A DNA stretch of 64,000 nt from Mucilaginibacter rubeus (GCF_003286415.2 NZ_CP043450.1:6944001-7008000); one strand, 5' to 3'. Shown: positions 1 through 7,029, numbered from the stretch's first letter. Translations and numbers: made by a program. Notes: a model not told the origin generated them from the letters alone.

Positions 1-688
1 TGGCTTTTTCAACCGAATCACTCTCAACCAGTTTTTTGATCTGCTGAAATTGTCTTTCCTTTTGTTTACGGGTTTGCTCCTGTACCCACAATGGGTTTAT
101 ACGCGGCACCGAAATCATCTGCTTGCCAAACTGAGGGTCGACATAAACGTACCTCAGCGTATCGTATTTATGAAGCTTTTTGGGCTGAGTTATCCTGCGG
201 GTTATGCGGGTATGTACAATTTCGGGGGTTAGCTGCTCATGTACTACACCAAATTCGTCGGTATATTCTTCAACATGTACTTTAAAATCAACGGTTCCTT
301 CTGTTTGCAGTAGACCGTTAAGCTCATCATCCATTTTTTTACGCTGGATCATACGCTGTAAACTATCGCGCAGCAAAGCAATTCGCTTTTCGCGGGCAGA
401 TGAATGCTTTCTTGCTGCTTTATCACCGATAACTTTTATGGTATTAACACCGGGTTCCTCGTTTTCGGTACTGATGGCGGTTTGCTGTGTTTTAGTTTTC
501 AGGAAGTTGTTGGCATCCTGGCGGGTCACCTTATCAACCACGTTATTCATGGCTTCGCGCACCTGGCGGTCAAACGAGTCGGATTGCATTTGATACGCCT
601 GCCTCAGAAAATAAAATTGCATAGCCATCACGCCCAAAAGCGCGAACCCCATCAACCCAATAATTAATCCTATGCTCCTCTTTTTCAT
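1..688 (-). CDS. sensor histidine kinase, N-terminal part (cut by window edge)
   Basis: An open frame runs without a stop from an ATG at 688 to the window edge, so only the first ~229 residues are present. Residues ~5-25 form a membrane segment (IGLIIGLMGFALLGVMAMQF), followed by an extracytoplasmic stretch rich in charged, helical residues, with heptad-like pieces such as 'KRIALLRDSLQRMIQRKK'. This architecture, with FDRQVREAMNNVV just after the first membrane helix, is the usual start of Bacteroidota two-component sensor kinases. The HisKA and ATPase domains would lie beyond position 1 and are not seen, so the kinase call rests on family resemblance of the sensor part only. The gene is read away from its convergent/divergent neighbour at 900-1268 and has its own AT-rich upstream region (689-850). 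Confidence 0.6.
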   Translation of the reverse strand, partial: MKKRSIGLIIGLMGFALLGVMAMQFYFLRQAYQMQSDSFDRQVREAMNNVVDKVTRQDANNFLKTKTQQTAISTENEEPGVNTIKVIGDKAARKHSSAREKRIALLRDSLQRMIQRKKMDDELNGLLQTEGTVDFKVHVEEYTDEFGVVHEQLTPEIVHTRITRRITQPKKLHKYDTLRYVYVDPQFGKQMISVPRINPLWVQEQTRKQKERQFQQIKKLVESDSVEKA

Positions 689-852
689 TTGTTAACAAGC
701 AAAATTATCTGAAATAGGTACACAAAAATTGCATTTAACAAAATTTAACAAATGCGATTTAAGTTTAAAACTCTGTTGCTTAATATTTTATTATTTCAAT
801 AGCTTTAGGTATGCTTTAAAACGAGGTTTATTAACAAAATGTTCATAAACAA

Positions 853-879
853 CAAAAGGCCCTTGATAAGGGCCTTTTG
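853..879 (-). terminator. intrinsic terminator of the DUF3127 gene
   Basis: A perfect 12-bp inverted repeat (CAAAAGGCCCTT / AAGGGCCTTTTG) with a 3-nt loop lies 20 bp beyond the stop codon at 900. The GC core is flanked by A and T runs on both sides, so it could act in both directions. Confidence 0.75.
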
Positions 880-899
880 AAATATCTGTATTGCTTTTA

Positions 900-1268
900 T
901 TAGAATGGCAGATCGTCATCATCTGCTGATGAGCTGATATCTGCTGAAGGAGCAGCGTATTGCGGAGCTGCAGACGCGTTATTGGCAGCAGCAAGCGGAG
1001 TAACCCTCCATAATTGCAATGAATTGAAATAGCTTTTCTTGCCCATTTTATCTGTCCACGGGCGGCCTTTAAGGTTGAAAGAAACCTCTACATCATCCCC
1101 AATTTTAACGTTATCAAGTAAATTGCAACGATCCTGAATAGCTTCAAACTTTAAATATTCCGGGTATTGAGGGTTCTCAATATATTCAAGTATAAGTTCG
1201 CGTTTTTTAAGTGAATCGGTTACTTGCTGGGTAGCCGATACTTCATGTACCTTACCTTTAACTTCCAT
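900..1268 (-). CDS. DUF3127 family OB-fold-like protein with SSB-type acidic tail
   Basis: A 122-residue protein. Residues 1-90 match the DUF3127 pattern of Bacteroidota (starts MEVKGKVHEVS; contains GDDVEVSFNLKGR and a Trp-rich 'LQLWRV' strand), expected to form an OB-like beta barrel. Residues ~93-115 are a low-complexity Ala/Ser/Pro linker. The last residues are DDDDLPF, which has the form of the bacterial SSB C-terminal tip (DDDIPF) that binds PriA, RecQ, exonuclease I and other DNA-repair partners. Function of DUF3127 is not established; the tail suggests recruitment of genome-maintenance proteins or nucleic-acid mimicry. Start ATG at 1268; the gene is divergent from the methyltransferase at 1357 with ~90 bp between them. 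Confidence 0.85.
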   Translation of the reverse strand: MEVKGKVHEVSATQQVTDSLKKRELILEYIENPQYPEYLKFEAIQDRCNLLDNVKIGDDVEVSFNLKGRPWTDKMGKKSYFNSLQLWRVTPLAAANNASAAPQYAAPSADISSSADDDDLPF

Positions 1269-1338
1269 AATTAGTCTTCAAATAATTTAAAAATGTAAAG
1301 TTAATAGTAAGAAATTAAAATACGGGCTTTTTAATTCT

Positions 1339-1346
1339 TAATTTTG
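1339..1346 (+). promoter_or_regulatory. candidate -7 promoter box for the methyltransferase gene
   Basis: TAATTTTG matches the Bacteroidota housekeeping -7 consensus TAnnTTTG and lies 10 bp before the ATG at 1357. No clear TTTG at -33 was found. Confidence 0.45.
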
Positions 1347-1356
1347 CCGAATTAAT

Positions 1357-2532
1357 ATGCAAGTTTTCCACACCGAAAGTAAAATCATAATTACATGTAA
1401 CAAAAGGCTTTCGCCCTACCTGCAAAGGGAGGTTGAAGCTTTAGGCTATGAGCCGGTCCGCGTTTTCCCTACCGGGGTCGAACTAAAAGGAACCGTTACA
1501 GATACCATTCCGCTTAACCTGAACCTGCGCTGCGCAAGCCAGGTCCTGTATTCGTTAAAAACGTTTACCGCCCGCGACCCAAAAGAGCTTTACGATGAGC
1601 TGGTATCCATTGAATGGGAAAAGCTCATTGATTTTACCGGCTATTTTTCGGTATCATCAAACGTAAATAACGAGCATATCCTTACGCCATTGTTTGCCAA
1701 TGTTAAGGTAAAGGACGCCATTGTTGACAGGATTAAGTCTGTAAAAGGTATCAGGCCGGATTCGGGCCCGGAGGTTAATAAAGCTGTGGTACACCTGTAT
1801 TGGCAGGATGATCGTGCCGAAATTTTCCTGGATACATCCGGCGAAACACTGGCCAAGCACAGTTACCGTAAAATACCGGGTAAGGCACCTATGTTGGAGG
1901 CTCTGGCAGCATCAACCATCATGGCTACCAAATGGGATATGAAGAGCACTTTCATTAACCCCATGTGTGGTTCGGGTACGCTGGCCATTGAAGCCGCATT
2001 GCTGGCTACAGATAAATCACCAGGTTTGTTCAGGATGAACTATGCCTTTATGCACATTTTAGGTTATGACGAAACCGTGTTTTTTGCGGAACGCCGTACT
2101 TTAAAAGATAAAGCAAAAAAGGAAACCGGCTTTAAGATCATAGCCTCCGATATTTCGGAAGATGCGGTTGATATTGCCCGAAAAAATGCCAGGACAGCCG
2201 GTGTAGAACATTTAATTGATTTTGCCGTTTGTGATTTTGAGGATACCGAGGTGCCTGAGCAACCGGGCATAGTGATGTTTAACCCTGAATACGGCGAGCG
2301 TTTGGGTGTGCACACAAAACTGGAGATTACCTATAAGCGTATGGGCGATTTTATGAAAAAGAAATGCCTTGGGTATGATGGTTATGTTTTTACGGGCAAT
2401 CCCGACCTGGCCAAGAAGATAGGCCTGAAAGCTGCCCGCAAAATTGAATTTTATAATGGTAAGCTTGATTGCCGCCTGTTTGAGTACGAGTTGTACCTGG
2501 GCAGCAAACGCGAACCAAAAGAAGAAAATTAA
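1357..2532 (+). CDS. THUMP-domain class I SAM-dependent RNA methyltransferase (RlmL/YpsC-like)
   Basis: A 391-residue enzyme expected to methylate guanine N2 in 23S rRNA. Residues ~1-165 form the ferredoxin-like plus THUMP RNA-binding module; the Rossmann methyltransferase domain follows, with the SAM-binding motif NPMCGSGT at ~201-208, an acidic motif 'IIASDIS' near 260, and the target-base motif FNPEYGER near 308-315. In E. coli RlmL and most relatives this last motif is NPPYGER, so the second Pro is Glu here; the same exchange may be lineage-typical. The length fits the short YpsC-type group rather than the fused RlmKL. The stop codon is immediately followed by the ATG of the next gene, indicating a two-gene operon. 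Confidence 0.9.
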   Translation: MQVFHTESKIIITCNKRLSPYLQREVEALGYEPVRVFPTGVELKGTVTDTIPLNLNLRCASQVLYSLKTFTARDPKELYDELVSIEWEKLIDFTGYFSVSSNVNNEHILTPLFANVKVKDAIVDRIKSVKGIRPDSGPEVNKAVVHLYWQDDRAEIFLDTSGETLAKHSYRKIPGKAPMLEALAASTIMATKWDMKSTFINPMCGSGTLAIEAALLATDKSPGLFRMNYAFMHILGYDETVFFAERRTLKDKAKKETGFKIIASDISEDAVDIARKNARTAGVEHLIDFAVCDFEDTEVPEQPGIVMFNPEYGERLGVHTKLEITYKRMGDFMKKKCLGYDGYVFTGNPDLAKKIGLKAARKIEFYNGKLDCRLFEYELYLGSKREPKEEN

Positions 2533-3030
2533 ATGAAAAAGATCCTGTTATTTATAACACTTGTTTTATCATCGGTATTAGTTAAGGCACAAACACAATT
2601 AGCATTCCCATTTCAGGGCGGCAGCCCTATCATGTCGCGCTTTTTTAAAGATAGTCTTGTGGTATCACCCGAGATCATTAAAAAGAAAGCTACCGGCACG
2701 GCTGTGTTTAAATTTACTGCTGATGATAAAGGCACTATTAAAAAGATCATCGTTTACTATGCCGATGACGCTATACTGGTAGTGCCCATTATTGATGCGT
2801 TAAAAAAATCAAATCACAAGTGGATCATTCCTGATCATGAAAAACTGCATGATTTTATTTTGCCGTTTGCCATTAACTTTAATGCCCCTGCAAATACCAG
2901 TAATGCTACCATGAAGGCCGCCTTTGATTATTACAGTAAACGGAGGCCTATCATATCTTACAATCAGGTTCCGCTGGAAACCGCTACGCTATTACCCACA
3001 GTAACTGTTAGCTACGATTTAAGCGAGTAG
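2533..3030 (+). CDS. secreted protein, TonB-C-terminal-like fold possible
   Basis: A 165-residue protein with an N-terminal signal peptide (MKKILLFITLVLSSVLVKAQ, cleavage probably after KAQ/TQ). The mature part has a beta-alpha-beta pattern (GTAVFKFTADDKGTIKKIIV, then a helix 'VVPIIDALKKSNHKW') that resembles the TonB C-terminal/energy-transducer-like domains common in secreted Bacteroidota proteins, in which the 'G.v.F.v..dG.i' element is typical. No catalytic motif is visible. The ATG abuts the upstream methyltransferase stop (TAAATG), so translation is probably coupled, although a functional link to rRNA methylation is not evident. Confidence 0.6.
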   Translation: MKKILLFITLVLSSVLVKAQTQLAFPFQGGSPIMSRFFKDSLVVSPEIIKKKATGTAVFKFTADDKGTIKKIIVYYADDAILVVPIIDALKKSNHKWIIPDHEKLHDFILPFAINFNAPANTSNATMKAAFDYYSKRRPIISYNQVPLETATLLPTVTVSYDLSE

Positions 3031-3059
3031 TATAGAAATAGAAACTAACAAATACTTTG

Positions 3060-3092
3060 AAGCGATGGGCCCATAGGCTCGTCGCTTTTTTT
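3060..3092 (+). terminator. intrinsic terminator
   Basis: AGCGATG pairs with CGTCGCT (one G-T pair) around a GC-rich loop, followed by a T tract, 30 bp after the stop at 3030. A near-identical hairpin sequence (AGCGATGGG...CATCGCT) ends pdhC at 22901-22924. Confidence 0.7.
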
Positions 3093-3118
3093 GTAAAAAA
3101 AAACATTTAAAAAAAATA

Positions 3119-3135
3119 TACTTTTAATTAAAACC
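3119..3135. promoter_or_regulatory. candidate operator, copy 1 (tacttttaattaaaacc)
   Basis: A 17-bp sequence with the 12-bp perfect palindrome TTTTAATTAAAA at its core. It is repeated exactly at 3185-3201, 66 bp downstream. A near-match to the -7 promoter box (TATACTTG, 3158-3165) lies between the copies. The placement upstream of a small XRE regulator suggests autoregulation. Confidence 0.5.
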
Positions 3136-3184
3136 AGGACTCCGTTTTTTTCGTTAGTATACTTGGAATGTCATAATTGGCATT

Positions 3185-3201
3185 TACTTTTAATTAAAAC
3201 C
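3185..3201. promoter_or_regulatory. candidate operator, copy 2 (tacttttaattaaaacc)
   Basis: Exact copy of the 17-bp sequence at 3119-3135, in the same orientation. The centre-to-centre spacing of 66 bp is about six helical turns, which would place two bound dimers on the same DNA face. It lies 109 bp before the chosen ATG of the XRE gene. Confidence 0.5.
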
Positions 3202-3309
3202 TAAAAAAATCTCTTGCATCCCGGCGGGCGAACTGACATTTTTTTACAAAATCTGAAATCCGGGCTTCAATTATTCTCGTTAGTTATAGTTGAACTAAAA
3301 AATATTTGG

Positions 3310-3549
3310 ATGAAAGATATGCTAAATTTTAAGATCAAGGCCATAGCCGCTAACATCAGGCATACCAGGGAAGGACTAAATTATACCCAGGAATACCTTG
3401 CGGCCAAGTTAGGTATATCGCAAAATGCCTACAGTAAAATAGAATTAGGTTATACAAAAATAACCGTTGAAAGGCTATTCCAGATAGCTTCAATTTTAGA
3501 AGTTGAAGTTGCCGGACTTATAAATACAGAAAAAACAGCTGCGGCCTAA
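3310..3549 (+). CDS. small XRE-family transcriptional regulator
   Basis: A 79-residue protein consisting almost entirely of one helix-turn-helix domain: 'NIRHTREGLNYTQEYLAAKLGIS' then 'QNAYSKIELGYTKITVERL', the classic Cro/C1 pattern with the recognition helix around QNAYSKIE. I chose ATG 3310 (MKDMLNFK); an in-frame TTG at 3214 would add 32 residues with no family resemblance, and ATG 3319 is also possible. There is no effector domain, so it is a stand-alone DNA binder. The upstream 279-bp gap carries a pair of identical palindromic sites likely to be its operators. Its regulon is not evident beyond autoregulation. Confidence 0.85.
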   Translation: MKDMLNFKIKAIAANIRHTREGLNYTQEYLAAKLGISQNAYSKIELGYTKITVERLFQIASILEVEVAGLINTEKTAAA

Positions 3550-3588
3550 GGTTTTATAAACAATCCTGCTGTTCCATCTTTTGCTTAG

Positions 3589-3596
3589 TATCTTTG
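3589..3596 (+). promoter_or_regulatory. candidate -7 promoter box for the HD hydrolase
   Basis: TATCTTTG fits TAnnTTTG exactly and sits 6 bp before the ATG at 3603, which would make the mRNA almost leaderless. No TTTG at -33. Confidence 0.45.
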
Positions 3597-3602
3597 CAAA
3601 AG

Positions 3603-4250
3603 ATGGAACACGATAAACTGATTGCCGCAACTGTTGATTTTGTACGCGATACCCTCAAGAATGCCGAAGGCGGCCACGACTGGTGGCACATTCATCGCGT
3701 TTGGACAAACGCAAAACTCATCAACCAAACAGAAAAAACTGATCAGCTTGTAGTTGAACTTGCTGCTTTGCTGCATGATATTGCAGACAGCAAGTTTCAT
3801 AACGGCGATGAAGAGATTGGTCCGCGTACTGCCGGTAATTACCTGCAAAGCATGGATGTTGATGCCGGTATTATTGAACATGTACAGCAGATCATCAGGC
3901 ATATGTCATTCAAAGCAAGCTTTGATGAAAAATCCTTCCATTCGCCCGAGCTGGAGGTTGTACAAGATGCCGACAGGCTTGACGCCATTGGCGCTATTGG
4001 TATTGCCCGTGCCTTTACCTATGGTGGCTTCAAAGGTCGGGAACTGTATAACCCGGAAATTGAGCCAAACCTAAACATGACCAAAGAGGAGTACAAAAAT
4101 ACTACAGCCCCTACCATCAATCATTTTTACGAGAAGTTGCTTTTGCTTAAGGATAAGATGAATACCCCCACGGGGAAAGCGATTGCCGCGCAAAGGCACG
4201 CGTTTATGGAAGATTATTTGAAACAGTTTTTTGCAGAATGTGGTTCATAG
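3603..4250 (+). CDS. HD-domain phosphohydrolase (YedJ-like)
   Basis: A 215-residue cytoplasmic metal-dependent phosphohydrolase. The HD superfamily signature is complete: first His in 'GGHDWWHIHRVW', the HD pair at residues 58-59 (ALLHDIADSKF), the later His in 'IIRHMSF', and the final Asp in 'VQDADRLDAIGAIGIAR'. This order matches the YedJ/YpgQ branch, proteins of about 210-230 residues acting on nucleotides or small phosphate esters; the physiological substrate is unknown. The ATG at 3603 (MEHDK) is chosen over an in-frame TTG at 3594 because a -7 promoter box overlaps the TTG. It stands as a single gene between the XRE regulator and the porin. Confidence 0.85.
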   Translation: MEHDKLIAATVDFVRDTLKNAEGGHDWWHIHRVWTNAKLINQTEKTDQLVVELAALLHDIADSKFHNGDEEIGPRTAGNYLQSMDVDAGIIEHVQQIIRHMSFKASFDEKSFHSPELEVVQDADRLDAIGAIGIARAFTYGGFKGRELYNPEIEPNLNMTKEEYKNTTAPTINHFYEKLLLLKDKMNTPTGKAIAAQRHAFMEDYLKQFFAECGS

Positions 4251-4264
4251 TTAACGCGAAAGCT

Positions 4265-4272
4265 TACTTTTG
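4265..4272 (+). promoter_or_regulatory. candidate -7 promoter box for the porin gene
   Basis: TACTTTTG, an exact TAnnTTTG match, 19 bp before the ATG at 4292. No TTTG at -33. Confidence 0.45.
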
Positions 4273-4291
4273 CGCCAAATTTTGATACCCC

Positions 4292-5599
4292 ATGAAGAAA
4301 CTTATACTTACTATAATACCTGTTTTAATTGCGGGCCTCGCTTTTGGCCAGGACACCGTTAAACGACAGCGCTTTAATTTTCACTTCCAGCAAACTACAA
4401 TCACCCAGTATAAACCATCATTCCATGCCGATTATACCGGCAATAACAGCTTGCTCACCAGCGAAGAAACGCAAAGTTCTATTACTACTACATTTTTTGG
4501 TGGTGCAAGGCTTTGGAAAGGTGCTGAAGCTTATTTTAACCCGGAGCTTTCCGGTGGTTCAGGCCTGAGCAAAACTTTGGGTGCTGCCGGTTTTCCTAAC
4601 GGTGAAACGTTTCGCGTAGGCGGTGCTGAGCCTAAGATCTATATTGCCCGGTTATATTTTACTCAGAATTTTGAGTGGGGAAAGGAAAAAGATACCATCA
4701 GCGATGATGTCAACCAGTTGGCTGGTTTAAAAAGCAAGCGTTATTTTTCGGTCACTGTAGGTAAATTTGGCATGGCCGATTTTTATGACGGCAATGAATT
4801 TAGCCATGATCCGCGTACGCAGTTCATGAACTGGAGTTTGATGGATAACGGGGCCTGGGATTACCCGGCCAATACCCGCGGGTATGTTTTAGGCGTGCAT
4901 ACCGAATTAGGTCAGCCAAACTGGACCCTGCGTTTCGCCTTCACCATGTCGACCACTACGGCCAACGGCGCTATTTGGGATCAGAAGATAGGCAAAGCCA
5001 ATACCCAGACATTAGAATATGAAAGACGATATACGCTTAACGGACAAAAAGGCACTTTCAGGATCCTCGGTTTCCGAAACAACGGTAAAATGGGCGATTA
5101 TCGCCAGGCTATCGCGCTTAGCCCTACAGCGCCAAACGTTGATACCACACAAGCCTGGGGCAGGCACAAATATGGCTTCGGTATCAGCGCCGACCAATAT
5201 TTAACTAAAGATTTTGGTGTATTTGCCAAAGTAAGTTACAACGATGGCAAAACCGAAACCTGGTATTTTACCGAAATTGACCGCTCGCTAAGCCTTGGCG
5301 GCGTACTTAAAGGTACCTCATGGAGCCGTGGTGATGATGAGCTGGGCCTGGCTTTTGTGGCTAACGGTATCTCAAACGCCCACAGAGATTATCTCGCTGC
5401 CGGCGGTTACGGATTTATCATTGGTGATGGTAAGCTAAACTATGGCACCGAGTTTATTGCCGAGCTTGATTATAAGATAAACGCCTATCAAAAGAAATTC
5501 TGGATTACTCCAGGTTACCAGTTTTTGCTGAACCCGGCGTATAATAAAGACAGGGGGCCTGTAAACGTGCTTTCGCTAAGGGCTCACATAGAGTTTTAA
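4292..5599 (+). CDS. OprB-type carbohydrate porin
   Basis: A 435-residue outer-membrane protein. A signal peptide covers residues 1-19 (MKKLILTIIPVLIAGLAFG, then QDT). The mature protein is a run of amphipathic beta strands ending in the aromatic C-terminal pattern 'LSLRAHIEF', as expected for BAM-inserted barrels. Features of the carbohydrate-selective OprB family are visible: 'GGARLWKGAEAYFNPE', 'VTVGKFGMADFYD', 'GAWDYPANTRGYVLG'. It probably provides passive entry of sugars. It is monocistronic, with a promoter box just upstream and a mobile element beginning 40 bp after its stop. Confidence 0.8.
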   Translation: MKKLILTIIPVLIAGLAFGQDTVKRQRFNFHFQQTTITQYKPSFHADYTGNNSLLTSEETQSSITTTFFGGARLWKGAEAYFNPELSGGSGLSKTLGAAGFPNGETFRVGGAEPKIYIARLYFTQNFEWGKEKDTISDDVNQLAGLKSKRYFSVTVGKFGMADFYDGNEFSHDPRTQFMNWSLMDNGAWDYPANTRGYVLGVHTELGQPNWTLRFAFTMSTTTANGAIWDQKIGKANTQTLEYERRYTLNGQKGTFRILGFRNNGKMGDYRQAIALSPTAPNVDTTQAWGRHKYGFGISADQYLTKDFGVFAKVSYNDGKTETWYFTEIDRSLSLGGVLKGTSWSRGDDELGLAFVANGISNAHRDYLAAGGYGFIIGDGKLNYGTEFIAELDYKINAYQKKFWITPGYQFLLNPAYNKDRGPVNVLSLRAHIEF

Positions 5600-5614
5600 T
5601 AGCAGGTTGTTGAT

Positions 5615-5645
5615 GGCATATCCAAACATTATATTTGGATATGCC
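5615..5645 (+). repeat. perfect 12-bp inverted repeat covering the transposase start codon
   Basis: GGCATATCCAAA (5615-5626) and TTTGGATATGCC (5634-5645) flank a 7-nt loop. The ATG of the transposase at 5641 lies inside the 3' arm. In RNA the hairpin would hide the start codon; in DNA it could be the left-end recognition hairpin of an HUH transposase. Confidence 0.8.
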
Positions 5646-6132
5646 TAATACCTATACTCAACTATATATTCACTTTGTTTTTGCGGTAAAATACCGCCAG
5701 GCTGTTATAAATCAAGAATGGGAAACCAATCTTCACCGTTATATAACAGGGATTGTTCAAAACAATGGCCACAAGCTCATCGCTATAAATTCCGCATCAG
5801 ATCACCTTCATCTTTTTGTAGGATTAAACCCCAATCAATCCATTTCTGAATTGATACGCCTTGTAAAAGGAGATAGTTCAGAATTTATAAACAAAGAGAG
5901 ATATACACCACGCAAATTTCAATGGCAGGAAGGATACGGAGCTTTCAGCAATAGTAATTCGCAAATTGATGCTGTGGTAAAGTATATTTTAAATCAGAAG
6001 CAGCATCATCTGAAAAGATCGTTCAGGGAAGAGTATTTGGATATTTTGAAAGATTATTCAGTAGATTATGATGAGCGATATGTTTTTAAAGACCTGTTAG
6101 AATTAAATTTGCTTTTCCCCGGTTTTGGGTAG
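5641..6132 (+). CDS. IS200/IS605-like HUH tyrosine transposase (RAYT / TnpA_REP type)
   Basis: A 163-residue Y1 HUH endonuclease-transposase acting on single-stranded DNA. The HUH pair is H55-L-H57 (in SDHLHLFVG), and the catalytic Tyr is Y115 in 'VVKYILNQKQHH', with the following Gln/His typical of this family. Residues 15-23 (VFAVKYRQA) match the N-terminal strand of TnpA. There is no TnpB/Fanzor-like accessory gene. The length and the patch of short palindromes directly downstream fit a REP-associated tyrosine transposase domesticated in the genome rather than a complete IS. I chose ATG 5641; an in-frame TTG at 5635 is possible. Expression is likely limited by the start-codon hairpin. Confidence 0.85.
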   Translation: MPNTYTQLYIHFVFAVKYRQAVINQEWETNLHRYITGIVQNNGHKLIAINSASDHLHLFVGLNPNQSISELIRLVKGDSSEFINKERYTPRKFQWQEGYGAFSNSNSQIDAVVKYILNQKQHHLKRSFREEYLDILKDYSVDYDERYVFKDLLELNLLFPGFG

Positions 6133-6427
6133 CCTCTACGAGGCAAAGGATTTTATTTACGTGTTTTTCTACAAACAGGCAGCCCCTAATGGGGCATTTT
6201 TAACTTGATACAATCTATGCCGATTGCTTCGCCTAACCCATTTAGCCATTAGAATTTATTGGAATCAAGTAATAAGTGATAGAAAGAGAGGCGTGTTTAA
6301 AGCAACAAACCGCCTCATAGAGTGAGGGGGATTTATTAAAGCGGCAGATTGCCTCGTAGAGGCTACCTGTTTGTAGAAAAAAGATAATATCCCATTTTTT
6401 GCTCCATAGGAGCTACCCACTCACCGG
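6128..6427. repeat. cluster of short REP-like palindromes downstream of the transposase
   Basis: The 383-bp gap after the transposase holds no gene but is dense in palindromes. GCCTC-TAC-GAGGC begins at 6132; GCCCC-TAAT-GGGGC lies at 6182-6195; CCTCA-TAGAG-TGAGG at 6313-6327; GCTCC-ATA-GGAGC at 6401-6413. The outer units are inverted copies of each other: 6128-6145 (ggtagcctctacgaggca) against 6350-6367, and 6164-6179 (tttttctacaaacagg) against 6366-6381. This is the layout of a REP/BIME patch next to its RAYT. Confidence 0.7.
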
Positions 6428-6457
6428 GTGATGAGGTTTTCACTATAACCATCAATG

Positions 6458-6497
6458 AAAAAGCCGCGTCATTTATATTATGGCGCGGCTTTTTTTA
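6458..6497 (-). terminator. terminator downstream of the HIT gene
   Basis: AAAAAGCCGCG and CGCGGCTTTTT form an 11-bp stem with A/T runs on both sides, 20 bp beyond the HIT stop; symmetric, so it may also stop transcription from the transposase side. Confidence 0.65.
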
Positions 6498-6515
6498 TTA
6501 AAACTCTTTCAATTA

Positions 6516-6908
6516 TTATCCAATGGCCTGCCTGATCCTGTTGGCGGTGGCATTAAATTGCTCCGGTGTGAATTTTTGCTTAGGGAGCGAAAAATTGATA
6601 CTGCTCATATCATTCATCGGGATAAGATGGATATGTGCGTGTGGTACATCCAAACCCATAACCGCTACACCAACCCGCGGACAAGGAACGGCCTCTTTTA
6701 AGCCGATAGCTACCTTCTTTGCAAATAGCTGTAAGCCGGTATAGGTTTCATCGTCCAGGTCAAAAAGGTAATCAACCTCTTTTTTAGGGATCACCAGCAG
6801 GTGACCTTCCGTAAGCGGAAAAATATCCAGGAAAGCCAGAAACTCATCGTTTTCGGCTACTTTGTAAGCAGGAATTTCGCCCGCAACTATTCTTGAAAAG
6901 ATGGTCAT
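6516..6908 (-). CDS. HIT-family nucleotide hydrolase/transferase
   Basis: A 130-residue cytoplasmic HIT protein (Hint/Fhit-like). The histidine triad is H90-A-H92-I-H94-L-I-P, with the upstream nucleotide-binding region 'FLAFLDIFPLTEGHLLVIPKKE' split over residues 24-43. It starts MTIFSRIVAGEIPAYKV, the classic Hint N-terminus. It is expected to hydrolyse AMP-linked phosphoramidates. It is transcribed downstream of greA on the same strand; the 120-bp spacer contains a 16-bp inverted repeat (6914-6929 / 7007-7022). greA-HIT adjacency is common in Bacteroidota. Confidence 0.93.
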   Translation of the reverse strand: MTIFSRIVAGEIPAYKVAENDEFLAFLDIFPLTEGHLLVIPKKEVDYLFDLDDETYTGLQLFAKKVAIGLKEAVPCPRVGVAVMGLDVPHAHIHLIPMNDMSSINFSLPKQKFTPEQFNATANRIRQAIG

Positions 6909-6913
6909 TGTTG

Positions 6914-7022
6914 GGTGAGTGGTTGATTATGTTGATTAGGTGAGTGGTTTCGTTGGATGTTGTAAAGTAAGTGGCTGATTATGAAAATGGAATAAAACTA
7001 TTCTCCTAATCAACCACTCACC
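6914..7022. repeat. 109-bp intergenic inverted repeat between greA and HIT genes
   Basis: ggtgagtggttgatta (6914-6929) is the exact reverse complement of taatcaaccactcacc (7007-7022). A partial copy (gttgattaggtgagtggtt, 6931-6949) lies inside the left arm. It fills nearly the whole greA-HIT spacer and would form a long hairpin in the shared transcript. Confidence 0.7.
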
Positions 7023-7029
7023 TAAATTA

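Noticed and set aside
900..1268. single-stranded DNA-binding protein (ssb)
   Set aside because: Only the C-terminal tail is SSB-like; the folded domain matches DUF3127.
5635..6132. complete IS605 element with TnpB
   Set aside because: No second gene follows; only the TnpA-like protein and palindromes are present.
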